Source: an uncultured Clostridia bacterium (GTDB lineage Bacteria > Bacillota > Clostridia > Christensenellales > UBA1242). From it: a DNA stretch of 47,515 bases. A program made the translations under genes and the position numbers. Each line of letters opens with the position of its first letter. Positions within the stretch are counted from its first letter, which is position 1. The notes beneath the pieces are model-generated. The model was not told where the DNA came from. It saw only the letters and a list, made by a program, of their open reading frames with translations, and made no database searches. The DNA lies in NCBI GenBank assembly GCA_944362965.1, contig CALVTR010000010.1, positions 1 to 47,515 on the forward strand, written 5' to 3'. Shown piece by piece: positions 1 to 8,942 of the stretch.

Positions 1-236
1 AAGATACAGATAAATTCTGGCTCTTATCATATTATGAAGCCTACACCTTATTGAGCGGGAATGCCACAACAAGTAGTGATACAGATAGAGAGTGGGGAAA
101 TAACTACTGGCTCCGTTCACCTAGTTCGTCTTATAGTAATAGTGCATATAGTGTTTATCCGTCAGGCACTCTCGGTAGTAATACTGTCAGCTACCACAAG
201 GATGCGGTGCGAGCAGCTTTCAAATTTTCGATATAG
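1..236 (+). CDS. C-terminal end of a DUF6273-type surface protein (5' truncated)
   Basis: The reading frame is open from the window edge (frame starting at base 3) to a TAA at 234-236, so only the last 77 residues are visible. They carry the WLRSP core, a run of Ser/Tyr/Asn, VYPSGTLGS, and a C-terminal VRAAFKFSI that matches the usual GVRPAFxl end of DUF6273 domains, common in large secreted proteins of gut Clostridia. The G of the usual GVRP motif is replaced by A-V-R-A-A. No transmembrane or sorting signal lies in this part. Family assignment is by motif memory; N-terminal architecture is unknown. Confidence 0.6.
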   Translation, partial: DTDKFWLLSYYEAYTLLSGNATTSSDTDREWGNNYWLRSPSSSYSNSAYSVYPSGTLGSNTVSYHKDAVRAAFKFSI

Positions 237-286
237 CACTTAAGTTTTAAATTAAATTAAACGAAAATTTGAAACTCTAAAAATTT

Positions 287-392
287 ATTAAAAACAATCT
301 TAATGCGTTAAAAATTCATTAAAAAACATCCTTAGTGCATAAAAAACAATAAAAACATTCTAAATGCTTTTTGCAAATAGAATGTTTTTATT
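287..392. repeat. Three imperfect ~30-bp direct repeats ending in a terminator hairpin
   Basis: Three tandem units begin near 287, 318 and 348 (attaaaaacaatcttaatgc, attaaaaaacatccttagtg, aataaaaacattctaaatgc). The third unit forms the left arm (348-362) of a perfect 15-bp inverted repeat whose right arm is 378-392, followed by T-rich sequence. The hairpin probably terminates the upstream gene; the repeats may be duplicated terminator halves. Confidence 0.6.
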
Positions 393-420
393 TTGTATTG
401 TTTTCAAATTTTGATATAAT
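393..420 (+). promoter_or_regulatory. rsmD promoter, predicted leaderless
   Basis: TTGTAT (393-398), 16-bp spacer, TATAAT (415-420). The ATG is at 427, seven bases after the -10 box, and no Shine-Dalgarno precedes it, so transcription should start at or next to the A of the ATG. Confidence 0.6.
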
Positions 421-426
421 AATTTT

Positions 427-996
427 ATGAGAGTGACGGCAGGGAAGTTTAAAGGCAGAACGCTAATAGACAATAAATTTCAGCATATCAGACCTACAGC
501 TGATATGGTTAAACAGGCAATATTTAATAAGCTTGCATTTTCTATTGCTAATGCAAAAATATTAGACCTATTTTGCGGCACGGGTGCTCTTGGCATAGAA
601 GCACTAAGCCGCGGTGCAAGGGAAGTTGTCTTTGCAGATAGTGATAGCCGCAGCATAAATCTTACCAAAGATAATCTCAAAAAAATTGGTGCAGACTCTG
701 GCTATAAGGTGATAAAATCAAGTTATGAAAAAACTCTAGCTCTTTTAGTAGGCGAGCAGTTTGATATAATAATATTAGACCCACCATATCAAAGCGGCGT
801 GTATGAAGATTGTTTAAAAAAGATAGCAAACCATAATTTACTTTCGCCGTCGGGTATAATTGTTTGCGAACATGATGCAAAAGACACCTATGACTATTCG
901 CCCTTTATCGTGACAGATGAAAAGAAATACGGCATCAAAAAAGTGACTTATTTACAAATATCTAATGATGAAAATAAAAAAAGTAGTTCAACATAG
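427..996 (+). CDS. rsmD: 16S rRNA (guanine(966)-N(2))-methyltransferase RsmD
   Basis: 189 aa, usual length for RsmD. It methylates the exocyclic amine of G966 in 16S rRNA using S-adenosylmethionine, in the cytoplasm. The start MRVTAGKFKGR is the typical RsmD N-terminus, the SAM-binding loop LDLFCGTGALGIEAL is at residues 47-61, and the catalytic DPPY motif is at 118-121. The usual partner coaD does not follow; the next gene is convergent. The gene has its own promoter placed so close to the ATG that the mRNA looks leaderless. Assignment is firm. Confidence 0.95.
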   Translation: MRVTAGKFKGRTLIDNKFQHIRPTADMVKQAIFNKLAFSIANAKILDLFCGTGALGIEALSRGAREVVFADSDSRSINLTKDNLKKIGADSGYKVIKSSYEKTLALLVGEQFDIIILDPPYQSGVYEDCLKKIANHNLLSPSGIIVCEHDAKDTYDYSPFIVTDEKKYGIKKVTYLQISNDENKKSSST

Positions 997-1070
997 CAAA
1001 ATATTTGGTATGAAAAATTACAGGCTAAATACCTGCAATTTTATTTTAAAATGTTTTGTTGCCCCACCAA

Positions 1071-1799
1071 CTATATTTTTGGTTCAAAGCCTTCAAAAAT
1101 CACATTGTCGCAATATTTCACAACTTTCAAATATTCACTCTGACTTGTGATTGTCCACACAAGAAGTGGCATTTTTTTATATTTCCTAACAAACCTGTTA
1201 GGCACGCGTTTTGCTTCATAACTGATAAAATCAGGTTTTGAAATTTTCTTATTTAAAAGCATTCTTTTAAGCGCAAATTTCTTGATAAAAGAAAGTTTTT
1301 CACCTTTAAAGAATCCTGCAAGTTGCCCACGAAGAATATTCGGTGCATGTTTATAAAAATATTCAAGCACATAAGGATTAAAAGATTGAACGGCATATTG
1401 CCCTTTGTAATCTTTTAGCATATCAATAACTTTCTTTTCAAGCTCACCAACCTTGCCTTGATTTTTTATTTCAATAAGAAGTGGAACTTTGCCATCAACA
1501 AGTTTAAGCACTTCTTCAAAAGTTGGTATCTTTTCTTTGTTATCTTTAAAAGTCAAGATATCAAGGTCAGATTTATTTAAAAACTTGATATAGCCATCAT
1601 TGTCTGTAACTCGCGAAAGGCTCTCATCATGAAACACCACAACAGTGCCGTCAGCGATAAGTTGCACGTCAAGTTCAATAGGATAGCCTTCATCAATAGC
1701 ACGAGAAAAAGCCGAGATAGAATTTTCAGGGTGCTCCTTATCATGAAGACCACGATGAGCTATAGGAGTTTCAACAAGCCACGAATTAAATAAATCCAT
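1071..1799 (-). CDS. Glycerophosphodiester phosphodiesterase
   Basis: 242 aa from the ATG at 1799. A GTG at 1808 is also in frame, but it lies inside the Shine-Dalgarno (AAAAGGTGG, five bases before the ATG), so the ATG is chosen. The protein hydrolyses glycerophosphodiesters to glycerol-3-phosphate and an alcohol. The GDPD signature is intact: HRG at 15-17, PENS at 24-27, ELD at 42-44 (metal site) and HD at 57-58. No signal peptide is visible, so it is probably cytosolic, like UgpQ rather than periplasmic GlpQ. It lies downstream of the repeat protein on the same strand with a 129-nt gap. Confidence 0.9.
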   Translation of the reverse strand: MDLFNSWLVETPIAHRGLHDKEHPENSISAFSRAIDEGYPIELDVQLIADGTVVVFHDESLSRVTDNDGYIKFLNKSDLDILTFKDNKEKIPTFEEVLKLVDGKVPLLIEIKNQGKVGELEKKVIDMLKDYKGQYAVQSFNPYVLEYFYKHAPNILRGQLAGFFKGEKLSFIKKFALKRMLLNKKISKPDFISYEAKRVPNRFVRKYKKMPLLVWTITSQSEYLKVVKYCDNVIFEGFEPKI

Positions 1800-1928
1800 T
1801 TTTACCACCTTTTATTGATATTTTATGCAAAAAAATAGAAAATAAAATAAAATTATATATTAAATTAAAATTTTATATTAAAATTATAGCATATAAAAAT
1901 AAAAAAACAAAATAATTAAGGCTAAGAT

Positions 1929-3257
1929 TTATTGTAATTCGCCATTTTCTGCATCATAATTTGCAACAATATTATTATTTTTAAAGAATGTATCAATTAT
2001 TTCAATTTCTTTTTTAGAAGAAAGTGGATAAAGTTTCATAAGTTCATCAGTTGAAACACCATATCGTTTGCTAAATGCATCTTCATGTTGAAGAATATTA
2101 TTTATTTTTATTTGACTTTCTTTTTCAAATTGATATCTAGCATACAGTTTTTGCTCACTAAAGAAATATGCATTTCTGCCTAAAAAAAACTTTTTTGTCA
2201 TTCCTTCATTCATGCAAATTGCATATCTTAAGATAAGGTTTCTGCTAGGAATTGTTAAAATCTTAGGTGAAGAGATTATATCATTTTTGTCAAAACCGAG
2301 TGCTAAAATTTGGTCAATTCTGTTTTCACCATTTTCAAGATTACGATCAAGCATAGACATATCTCTAAGTAGAAGCGTTTTAAATTCCTTATCGTCAAGT
2401 CCAAAGGCTTTTTTATAAAATTCAGCTTTTTGTGAAACAGAGTCTATATTAAGTTCAAGAATAGAAGGTGAATTTAAAAAGCAGCGAACAAATTCTTTTC
2501 GTGTTAGCCCAAATTGTTTTTCATAAAAATTTGCTTTTTCAAGAATCAACTCTTCACTTAAATTAAAAATTGTAGGTAATTTATAGAAAATTTTATTGAA
2601 TTGCTCTTTTGATATGCCAAAAGTGTTGATATAAAATTGTCGCCTTTTTAAAATAGTCTGTGGATTGAATGCAAAAATGGAAGGCGAAATAAGCATATTT
2701 TTGCCTATTTTTTCAATACTTAAGCCAAATTCACCTGTAAGCAAATCAATTTTTTTCTCTATGTTTTTGATAGGATAATTTACAATCGCAGGGAATCTTT
2801 TAAATATTTTTGATATTTGCTCTATCGAAAAACCAAATTTTTGCATATAAAAATCAATTTTAGATTTAACAAAATCATGTCTTAATCCCAAAATAGCAGG
2901 ATTTAACCTGAAAACCTTGTTGAATTGCTTGCTATTAAGCCCTAAAGTAATTCTATAATATTTCACTTTTTTTAAAATAGTTTCATTATCATTTACAAGA
3001 ACTCTTGGCCCATGTAAAACTATTCTCTTGATTTCGCTTTTTGGAATGTTAAAATTTTCACTCAAAAAACCTATTTTATCTTCGATAGTGCTAGGCTGTA
3101 ATAATAAAATAGAAGGCGCCAAAGATAGCGTGCTTGCAAGTCTTTTATCGTCAAGGGCAAAATAATTCTTTATAAATAAAGCTCTTTCTCTTAACACATT
3201 TTTATCTACCTTAATAGGTAATTCATTTAATAAAATATTTTCATCATATGTATTCAT
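1929..3257 (-). CDS. mTERF-like 36-residue helical-repeat (solenoid) protein
   Basis: 442 aa. From residue 48 to about 335 the protein is a regular repeat of exactly 36 residues: the key Pro (variant Met in the eighth copy) falls at 48, 84, 120, 156, 192, 228, 264 and 300, with a ninth degenerate unit near 331. The consensus is P-x-I-L-x(6)-I-x-x-K-x-x-F-Y-x-x-x-F-G-x-x-x-x-x-F-x-K-I-F, i.e. two or three helices with a central FGLS/GLS turn. This is the pattern of the mTERF motif of mitochondrial and plastid transcription-termination factors, which bind nucleic acid through such a solenoid. mTERF proteins are known mainly from eukaryotes, so the resemblance is notable; function here is not known. 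No signal peptide or membrane segment. The promoter (TTGACT-N16-TATAAT) and AGGAGA RBS give a leader of only about 12 nt. Confidence 0.65.
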   Translation of the reverse strand: MNTYDENILLNELPIKVDKNVLRERALFIKNYFALDDKRLASTLSLAPSILLLQPSTIEDKIGFLSENFNIPKSEIKRIVLHGPRVLVNDNETILKKVKYYRITLGLNSKQFNKVFRLNPAILGLRHDFVKSKIDFYMQKFGFSIEQISKIFKRFPAIVNYPIKNIEKKIDLLTGEFGLSIEKIGKNMLISPSIFAFNPQTILKRRQFYINTFGISKEQFNKIFYKLPTIFNLSEELILEKANFYEKQFGLTRKEFVRCFLNSPSILELNIDSVSQKAEFYKKAFGLDDKEFKTLLLRDMSMLDRNLENGENRIDQILALGFDKNDIISSPKILTIPSRNLILRYAICMNEGMTKKFFLGRNAYFFSEQKLYARYQFEKESQIKINNILQHEDAFSKRYGVSTDELMKLYPLSSKKEIEIIDTFFKNNNIVANYDAENGELQ

Positions 3258-3276
3258 AAAAAATCTCCTATTTGAT

Positions 3277-3304
3277 ATTATATCTCAAATTTAAAAAAAG
3301 TCAA
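3277..3304 (-). promoter_or_regulatory. Promoter of the mTERF-like repeat gene
   Basis: On the minus strand TTGACT, a 16-bp spacer and TATAAT (plus-strand 3277-3282) precede an AGGAGA RBS at plus-strand 3264-3269 and the ATG at 3257. Confidence 0.6.
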
Positions 3305-3380
3305 TAGGGTCATAAGCGAAAATGTAGGCAAAAAGCAAAAAAAATGTCAATGATAACAAGCAAATGATTTAATAAAATAA

Positions 3381-3409
3381 TTGATTTATTTACCTAAAAT
3401 ATGTATAAT
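3381..3409 (+). promoter_or_regulatory. lepA promoter, predicted leaderless
   Basis: TTGATT (3381-3386), 17-bp spacer, perfect TATAAT (3404-3409). The lepA ATG is at 3417, eight bases after the -10 box, without any Shine-Dalgarno. Confidence 0.65.
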
Positions 3410-3416
3410 TTTAAGC

Positions 3417-5225
3417 ATGGATAGAATAGATAAAATAAGAAATTTTTGTATAGTTGCACATATTGATCATGGTAAGTCCACACTTGCCGATAGACTGATT
3501 GAACGCACAGGAACGCTTGCAAAACGAGACATGCAAGACCAACTTCTTGACAGCATGGATATAGAGCGAGAAAAGGGCATAACAATTAAACTGACTCCAA
3601 CACGTATGATTTATCACTATCAAGGTGAAGATTATGAGCTTAATTTGATAGATACTCCGGGACACGTTGACTTCACCTACGAAGTGTCACGTTCACTCGC
3701 TGCCTGTGAAGGTGCAATTTTGATTGTTGACGCATCTCAAGGCGTTGAAGCTCAGACGCTTGCAAATGCCTATCTTGCAATAGACAACAACCTTGACATT
3801 TTGCCGGTGATAAATAAAATTGACCTTCCAAGTGCACGTCCAGAAGAAGTGAAGAAGGAGATTGAAGACGTTGTAGGCATTCCAGCCATGCACGCTCCCT
3901 GCATTTCAGCTAAAGACGGCACAAATATAGACCAAGTGCTTGAAATGATAGTCAAAGAATTTCCTTCGCCAAAGGGTGATGAAAACGGAAAACTGAAATG
4001 TTTGATTTTTGACAGCTATTACGATAATTTTAAGGGTGCAATTTGCCTTATAAGGGTGTTTGATGGAAGTGTTAAGGTTGGCGATAAAATAAAGATGATG
4101 CAAACGGGCAAGGTGTTTGACGTCACAGAAGTTGGAATTTTTGTTCCATTTTCAAAACCTATTGAAAGTTTGAAGGCAGGTGACGTTGGCTATCTTGCAG
4201 GTTCTATCAAAAATTTAAGTGATGTTGAAGTTGGCGACACTATCACAAGTGCAACGAACCCTATAGACTCGCCACTTCCGGGATACAAGAAGGTTCAGCC
4301 TGTGGTATTTTGTGGAGTTTTTCCTGTTGACGGAGCAAAGTATAATGAACTTAACGATGCTCTTGAAAAACTTAAACTCAATGATGCGTCCCTTGAATTT
4401 CAACCTGAAGTATCTCAGGCGCTTGGCTATGGCTTTAGATGTGGATTTTTAGGGCTATTGCATCTTGAAATAATCACCGAAAGAATAGAACGTGAGTTTA
4501 ATCTAGATATAATCACAACCGCACCAAGTGTATACTACCGCGTGCACAAAACTAACGGGGAAGTGGAAGAGCTTTCAAATCCGTCGTCTCTTCCATCGCC
4601 AACAGAGATTAATTATATTGAAGAGCCTGTTGTAAAGGCAAGCATTTATACTCCACCCGAATATGTTGGTGCAATCATGGAGCTTTGTCAAGATAAACGC
4701 GGAGTGTATAAAGATTTAACCTATCTTGACACAAACAGAGTGAAAGTGAACTATGTTCTTCCGCTTGGAGAGATTATTTTTGATTTCTTTGATAGCCTTA
4801 AGTCTCGAACAAAAGGCTATGCATCTCTTGATTATGAAATGGCAGGGTATGAGCGAAGCGACCTTGTGCGAGTTGACATTCTGCTTAATGGAGAAAAGTG
4901 TGACGCTCTTTCAATAATTGTTCACAAAGATAAAGCATACGCTCGTGGCAGAGCTCTCACCGAAAAGCTTAAAAAGATTATACCACGTCAACTCTTTGAA
5001 GTGCCAATTCAAGCGGCAATCGGCTCAAAAGTTATTGCACGCGAAACTGTGTCAGCTATGAGAAAAGATGTGCTTGCTAAATGCTATGGCGGTGATATAA
5101 CAAGAAAACGTAAACTTCTTGAAAAACAAAAGGAAGGTAAAAAGCGTATGAGAAAGATTGGCTCAGTTGAGATACCTTCAGAAGCATTCATGTCAATACT
5201 CAAGCTTGACGATGAAGATAAATAA
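3417..5225 (+). CDS. lepA: Elongation factor 4 (LepA) GTPase
   Basis: 602 aa from the ATG at 3417, the usual LepA length. An in-frame start 36 bases upstream overlaps the promoter -35 box and is unlikely. LepA is a translational GTPase acting on the ribosome. Motifs in order: P-loop AHIDHGKST at 14-22, the switch I threonine in the EREKGIT segment, DTPGHVDF (G3), NKID (G4), and the LepA-specific C-terminus rich in Lys/Arg ([17 protein letters not shown]). It is monocistronic or lies upstream of hemW, as in many Bacillota, but a cloverleaf element separates the two here. Confidence 0.97.
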   Translation: MDRIDKIRNFCIVAHIDHGKSTLADRLIERTGTLAKRDMQDQLLDSMDIEREKGITIKLTPTRMIYHYQGEDYELNLIDTPGHVDFTYEVSRSLAACEGAILIVDASQGVEAQTLANAYLAIDNNLDILPVINKIDLPSARPEEVKKEIEDVVGIPAMHAPCISAKDGTNIDQVLEMIVKEFPSPKGDENGKLKCLIFDSYYDNFKGAICLIRVFDGSVKVGDKIKMMQTGKVFDVTEVGIFVPFSKPIESLKAGDVGYLAGSIKNLSDVEVGDTITSATNPIDSPLPGYKKVQPVVFCGVFPVDGAKYNELNDALEKLKLNDASLEFQPEVSQALGYGFRCGFLGLLHLEIITERIEREFNLDIITTAPSVYYRVHKTNGEVEELSNPSSLPSPTEINYIEEPVVKASIYTPPEYVGAIMELCQDKRGVYKDLTYLDTNRVKVNYVLPLGEIIFDFFDSLKSRTKGYASLDYEMAGYERSDLVRVDILLNGEKCDALSIIVHKDKAYARGRALTEKLKKIIPRQLFEVPIQAAIGSKVIARETVSAMRKDVLAKCYGGDITRKRKLLEKQKEGKKRMRKIGSVEIPSEAFMSILKLDDEDK

Positions 5226-5328
5226 AAAATGTGATTGTAACAAATATGGCTTGGTGTGTTAAGTTTTAATATTTTTATGAATTTTTGATATTTTTATAGA
5301 TTTTAGTATAAAACTGATTTATCTAATC

Positions 5329-5458
5329 GCTGGCGGAAGAAAAATTTTTAGGCTTAAAAATTTTTAGCAAAAGCCGCATAAAAGATTGCTGAAAGATACC
5401 ATTTTCCTTTTCTCGGCTTTTGCTGCTCGCGTGCAAGCACGCGAGCCCTTCCGCCAGC
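5329..5458. repeat. Cloverleaf (four-way-junction) palindromic element A
   Basis: Outer perfect 11-bp inverted repeat GCTGGCGGAAG (5329-5339) / CTTCCGCCAGC (5448-5458). It encloses three hairpins packed end to end: 5340-5350/5355-5365 (11 bp, loop GGCT), 5366-5376/5414-5424 (11 bp, AGCAAAAGCCG, 37-nt loop) and 5425-5434/5437-5446 (10 bp, GCTCGCGTGC, 2-nt loop). Junction linkers are 0-1 nt. It occupies the lepA-hemW gap (5226-5530). A further imperfect hairpin (AAACCC...GGGTTT, about 5469-5501) follows before the hemW RBS. Same architecture as elements B-E but different sequence. Confidence 0.85.
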
Positions 5459-5530
5459 ATTGTTTAAAAACCCAGCCGCGTCACAAAGAAAGGGCGGGTT
5501 TGTCGTCAGAGTTTACAAAAAGGTGGTTTT

Positions 5531-6679
5531 ATGTTAGCAGTTTATATTCATATTCCATTTTGCGAAAGGAAATGCAATTATTGTGCATTTTCTTCTTTTG
5601 CATGTATTGATAAAGAAAAAGATAGATATATCTCGTCACTACTTAACGAAATTGAAAATTTTGATTTTAAAAATTTTGAATTTAATAGCAACCTTTTATG
5701 CGTAAACAGAACAAAAACAACATCTTATGAAGTGGATACAATATATATAGGTGGCGGAACTCCAAGTCTACTAACTATTGAAGATTTGACAAAAATTTTA
5801 AATAAAATTAAAGAAAAATTTAAAATTTCTTCAAATTGCGAGATAAGTATTGAATGTAATCCAAATTCATTGACATATGAAAAGGCATGCGGATATAAAA
5901 ACTTGGGCATAAATAGGTTGTCACTAGGCATTCAAAGTCTAGATGACGAAGAACTCAAATTTATCGGCAGATTACATAACTCTTCACAGGCACTTGACGC
6001 GATCGATATGGTAAAAAAGGCAGGAATAAAAAACATAAGCTGTGATATGATAATAGGACTTCAAAATCAAACGCCTGAGACGTTTAAAAATCAACTTGAA
6101 ACACTTATCAAAAAAGATATAAAACATATCTCAACCTATATGCTTCAAATTGAAGACGGCACACCACTTGCAAAATTTGCTTCACACAATGCGGACTTTT
6201 TGCCAAGTGAAGATGAAAACGCTTTTGTTTACAAACAAGCGTCGGCATTTTTAGAAGAACATGGTTTCAAACGGTATGAAGTGTCAAATTTTGCTAAGCT
6301 TGGCTATGAAAGCAGACATAATTTCAAGTATTGGACAGGTGAAAACTATATAGGCTTTGGTCTTTCCGCCCACTCCTATATTGATGGAATAAGATATGCA
6401 AATGCAAACAATTTCGCAGATTACTACAGCCGAAAACTTGCCTTAAAGGAGACACTATCAAAACAAGAACTTATTGAAGAGCATCTCATGCTTGGCTTAA
6501 GATGTGCACGCGGTGTAGATTTGGAATATTTGCAAAAACTAGGCAAAAATATAGAAAATAATGAAAATTTCAAATATTTTCTTGAAAAAAACGTTATTTT
6601 TAAGGTTAAAAATAAATTTTTCTTAAATCCTGATTATTATGAAGTAAATAATTATGTTATAGTCAAACTTATGTCTTAG
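5531..6679 (+). CDS. hemW: Heme chaperone HemW (oxygen-independent coproporphyrinogen oxidase-like radical SAM protein)
   Basis: 382 aa, RBS AAAGGTGG seven bases before the ATG. The N-terminus carries the radical-SAM motif C11-x3-C15-x2-C18 followed by A-F; the Phe after the last Cys, in place of the fourth Cys of true HemN, marks the HemW branch. GGGTPSLL and the IGLQNQTPETF segment are also typical. HemW inserts heme into target proteins rather than oxidising coproporphyrinogen. It sits downstream of lepA as in Bacillus, but hrcA/grpE/dnaK do not follow. Confidence 0.92.
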   Translation: MLAVYIHIPFCERKCNYCAFSSFACIDKEKDRYISSLLNEIENFDFKNFEFNSNLLCVNRTKTTSYEVDTIYIGGGTPSLLTIEDLTKILNKIKEKFKISSNCEISIECNPNSLTYEKACGYKNLGINRLSLGIQSLDDEELKFIGRLHNSSQALDAIDMVKKAGIKNISCDMIIGLQNQTPETFKNQLETLIKKDIKHISTYMLQIEDGTPLAKFASHNADFLPSEDENAFVYKQASAFLEEHGFKRYEVSNFAKLGYESRHNFKYWTGENYIGFGLSAHSYIDGIRYANANNFADYYSRKLALKETLSKQELIEEHLMLGLRCARGVDLEYLQKLGKNIENNENFKYFLEKNVIFKVKNKFFLNPDYYEVNNYVIVKLMS

Positions 6680-6687
6680 ATATATGA

Positions 6688-6716
6688 TTGACAAAATAAA
6701 GCTATTATATTAAAAT
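6688..6716 (+). promoter_or_regulatory. Promoter of the membrane LRR protein gene
   Basis: TTGACA (6688-6693), 17-bp spacer, TAAAAT (6711-6716), starting just after the hemW stop; RBS GGAG precedes the ATG at 6736. Confidence 0.65.
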
Positions 6717-6735
6717 ATCTTTATGGAGACAAGCA

Positions 6736-7776
6736 ATGGAAGATAATAAAAATGATTTTGAAGAGTTTCTTAACAACAGCTCATACAACGAGATGAATTA
6801 TGATAGCGAAAGTCTAAAGCCGCATGCAGAACAGAGTAGCACTGAAGCTCAGCAGTCTAATACTGAAACACAAACAAACTTAGAGCAGTCAAACGACCCT
6901 TATGCCAACCTTGACTATAACGAAGCTCTAGACATGGTTATTAACAACTTTAAGAATAGCAAAAAGTCAAAGCCACAAAAGGAAGAAAAGAAAAAGAAAG
7001 AAAAGCCACAAGAGCAATACTATCAAGAAGAACGCAAGAAAAGCCCACTAAAAACTATTTTGGTGATACTAGCCGTGCTTGTGGTAGCGGCGGCAATAGC
7101 ACTATGCGTCTATTTCTTTGCACTCAAAGATAATGGCGGAAGTCAAACAAATGAATATAACATATATACAAATAATGACGCCTTAGGCACTGCAAGTGGT
7201 CAGCTTTCAGAAGACGGAGAAGAGCTCACTTTAACTGCAACGCCTAATGGACAAAGCATATTTATTGGTTGGGCTCAGGGCAGCGAGAGCGGTAATATCG
7301 TCTCAGAAGATGCTGTTATCACAGTTGAATATAGCGAAGATACTTCTTATTATGCAGTTTTCAACTTGACAACCGAACTCCATAGTTACAGATATATAGA
7401 ATACACAATATATATGGAAGCAGGGTATGCAGTAGTCACAGGCACAAGCGATGAAGATTTAACAGAACTAACCCTGCCAAATGTTGTAAATTATGAAGGA
7501 ACAAACTTTAAAGTTTATAAGGTCGCCGCAAATGCTTTTTCTGACAGCAATTTAACAAGGGTGAACATCTCAAACAATCTCTATAGAATTGAAGACCACG
7601 CTTTCTATAACTGCTCAAACCTTGCTGTTGTAAGCTTGGGCGATGGCAGTAATTTGAAGGTAATTGATGATTACGCTTTTGCAAACTGCACAAGCCTTGA
7701 AAGAATAAATCTTCCAGCAAACGTCACAACTTCAAACACCGCCTTTGAAAACTGCCCACTTTTAACAGAAGAATAA
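6736..7776 (+). CDS. Membrane-anchored BspA-type leucine-rich-repeat protein
   Basis: 346 aa with a single membrane segment in the middle of the chain (about 105-130). The first ~100 residues are acidic then Lys-rich (75-95) and should be cytoplasmic (type II topology). The outside part has an InlB-like beta-repeat at about 138-207 (LTLTATPNGQSIFIGWAQG...YYAVF) and then BspA/LRR_5 repeats at about 245-346 with the usual AFxNCxxL cadence (HAFYNCSNL, YAFANCTSL, TAFENCPLL). Such domains mediate surface binding in gut and oral bacteria; the ligand cannot be told. Own promoter; followed by two membrane-protein genes. Confidence 0.75.
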   Translation: MEDNKNDFEEFLNNSSYNEMNYDSESLKPHAEQSSTEAQQSNTETQTNLEQSNDPYANLDYNEALDMVINNFKNSKKSKPQKEEKKKKEKPQEQYYQEERKKSPLKTILVILAVLVVAAAIALCVYFFALKDNGGSQTNEYNIYTNNDALGTASGQLSEDGEELTLTATPNGQSIFIGWAQGSESGNIVSEDAVITVEYSEDTSYYAVFNLTTELHSYRYIEYTIYMEAGYAVVTGTSDEDLTELTLPNVVNYEGTNFKVYKVAANAFSDSNLTRVNISNNLYRIEDHAFYNCSNLAVVSLGDGSNLKVIDDYAFANCTSLERINLPANVTTSNTAFENCPLLTEE

Positions 7777-7856
7777 AATTGAAATTTAAAAATATCTTTG
7801 ATTTATTTTTCTATTTTCAAATTATTTGTTTTACTAAATTATAAAAGGGGTTTATA

Positions 7857-8330
7857 ATGTTTAGAATAAAAAAAGTTCACATAGTTTTGTCGATTATATT
7901 TTTTCTTTTATTGCTTTATGTGACAGTAGCTTCCATTACTGATGCAATATCTCTTAGCTGGATTGCATGGCCAACTGTAGACACAGAGACGATAGATAAA
8001 GTCATTTTGTTTTCTTGGTTAATCTTTAGCTGGGGCATTTTAACTCTTGCTGTCATTGCTTTAAATTTGTATTTGAAAAACAAACTAAAGTGGCTAAAAG
8101 TGATTTGTCTTTTTGTTATGACAGTGCTGTTTTTGGTTTTTGCTTGCATAATTAAAACAGAACCATTCAGCAATATCAGTGGAACGGCCGAAACTATCGT
8201 GTTGTCGGAATTTTCAAATTATATGCTTGGTTTTGCCACTTGCTTTGTATATTTTGTGATTACGCTGATTGACAACATTTTTTCTTTGGTAAACGCAAAA
8301 AAGGTTGAGGTTGAAGATGGCAAAAAGTAA
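7857..8330 (+). CDS. Small integral membrane protein, four predicted helices
   Basis: 157 aa, RBS AAAGGGG before the ATG. Hydrophobic segments lie at about 8-30, 48-72, 79-99 and 121-145, with a charged C-terminal tail. Not recognised as a named family. The start codon of the next gene lies inside its 3' end (14-nt overlap), so the two are translationally coupled and the products may work together in the membrane. Confidence 0.7.
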   Translation: MFRIKKVHIVLSIIFFLLLLYVTVASITDAISLSWIAWPTVDTETIDKVILFSWLIFSWGILTLAVIALNLYLKNKLKWLKVICLFVMTVLFLVFACIIKTEPFSNISGTAETIVLSEFSNYMLGFATCFVYFVITLIDNIFSLVNAKKVEVEDGKK

Positions 8331-8811
8331 GCTTATTCAAATTGTTCTTTCGTTGTCCTTCTTTGTGATTTTTCTAGTAACATCATTCACTTTGATTATT
8401 ATCTCATCACAAGAGAAAATTGATTTGGACTATAGGGTTGTCAGCATTTCACAAGAAGGCGTTGATTATTATGTTAATTTTGAAATAACAAATAATTCAA
8501 CGAACAATGTTACAATAGATGGAATCACTTTTTATGGTTATGATGATAATGGAGATTTTGTAAGATCATACGCGTGGGATCAATCGTTTTTAAAAGGCGA
8601 GACAAAAAATTACGAAATAAATTTTGTTCATTCTAGTAATCCACCATTGTCTAATTTTGATGTCGATTTTGAAAATGTCCAAGTAAAAAATAAATTACCT
8701 ATGTTATATATTGGAGTAGGCTTTTTGCTTCCAGCCGTAATCTCAGGATATTTTGTTTTTGTAAGCATATATGGTAAAATAAAAAACAAAAAGAATTCTC
8801 AAAACCATTAA
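8317..8811 (+). CDS. Membrane protein with an extracellular beta-sandwich-like domain
   Basis: 164 aa from the ATG at 8317, which has GAGG six bases upstream; an in-frame TTG at 8305 lacks an RBS. The layout is a membrane segment at about 8-30, an outside domain of alternating strands (VNFEITNNSTNNVTIDGITF, about 48-118) like the FxxLxN-type accessory domains of Bacillota lipoproteins, then a second membrane segment at about 127-150 and a Lys/Asn tail. Function unknown. It overlaps the upstream membrane-protein gene by 14 nt. Confidence 0.7.
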   Translation: MAKSKLIQIVLSLSFFVIFLVTSFTLIIISSQEKIDLDYRVVSISQEGVDYYVNFEITNNSTNNVTIDGITFYGYDDNGDFVRSYAWDQSFLKGETKNYEINFVHSSNPPLSNFDVDFENVQVKNKLPMLYIGVGFLLPAVISGYFVFVSIYGKIKNKKNSQNH

Positions 8812-8826
8812 AACTAGCAAAATTAT

Positions 8827-8860
8827 AAAATGATAGCAATTTTAAAGCTATCATTTTTTA
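8827..8860 (+). terminator. Intrinsic terminator after the two-membrane-protein operon
   Basis: AAAATGATAGC (8827-8837) pairs with GCTATCATTTT (8847-8857), followed by further T residues. Confidence 0.8.
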
Positions 8861-8906
8861 TAAATCGTTGCAAATTCTTGTAAATTTTATATTGATATTA
8901 AAAACA

Positions 8907-8935
8907 TTGACTTTTCACCATTTAGTAAGTAAAAT
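8907..8935 (+). promoter_or_regulatory. Promoter of the GNAT gene, predicted leaderless
   Basis: TTGACT (8907-8912), 17-bp spacer, TAAAAT (8930-8935); the first methionine codon consistent with the domain is at 8943, eight bases downstream, with no RBS. Confidence 0.55.
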
Positions 8936-8942
8936 AAAAATT

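Noticed and set aside
5386-5610. 74-codon open frame across element A and the hemW start
   Set aside because: It is translated from hairpin arms and the hemW coding sequence in another frame and has no RBS.
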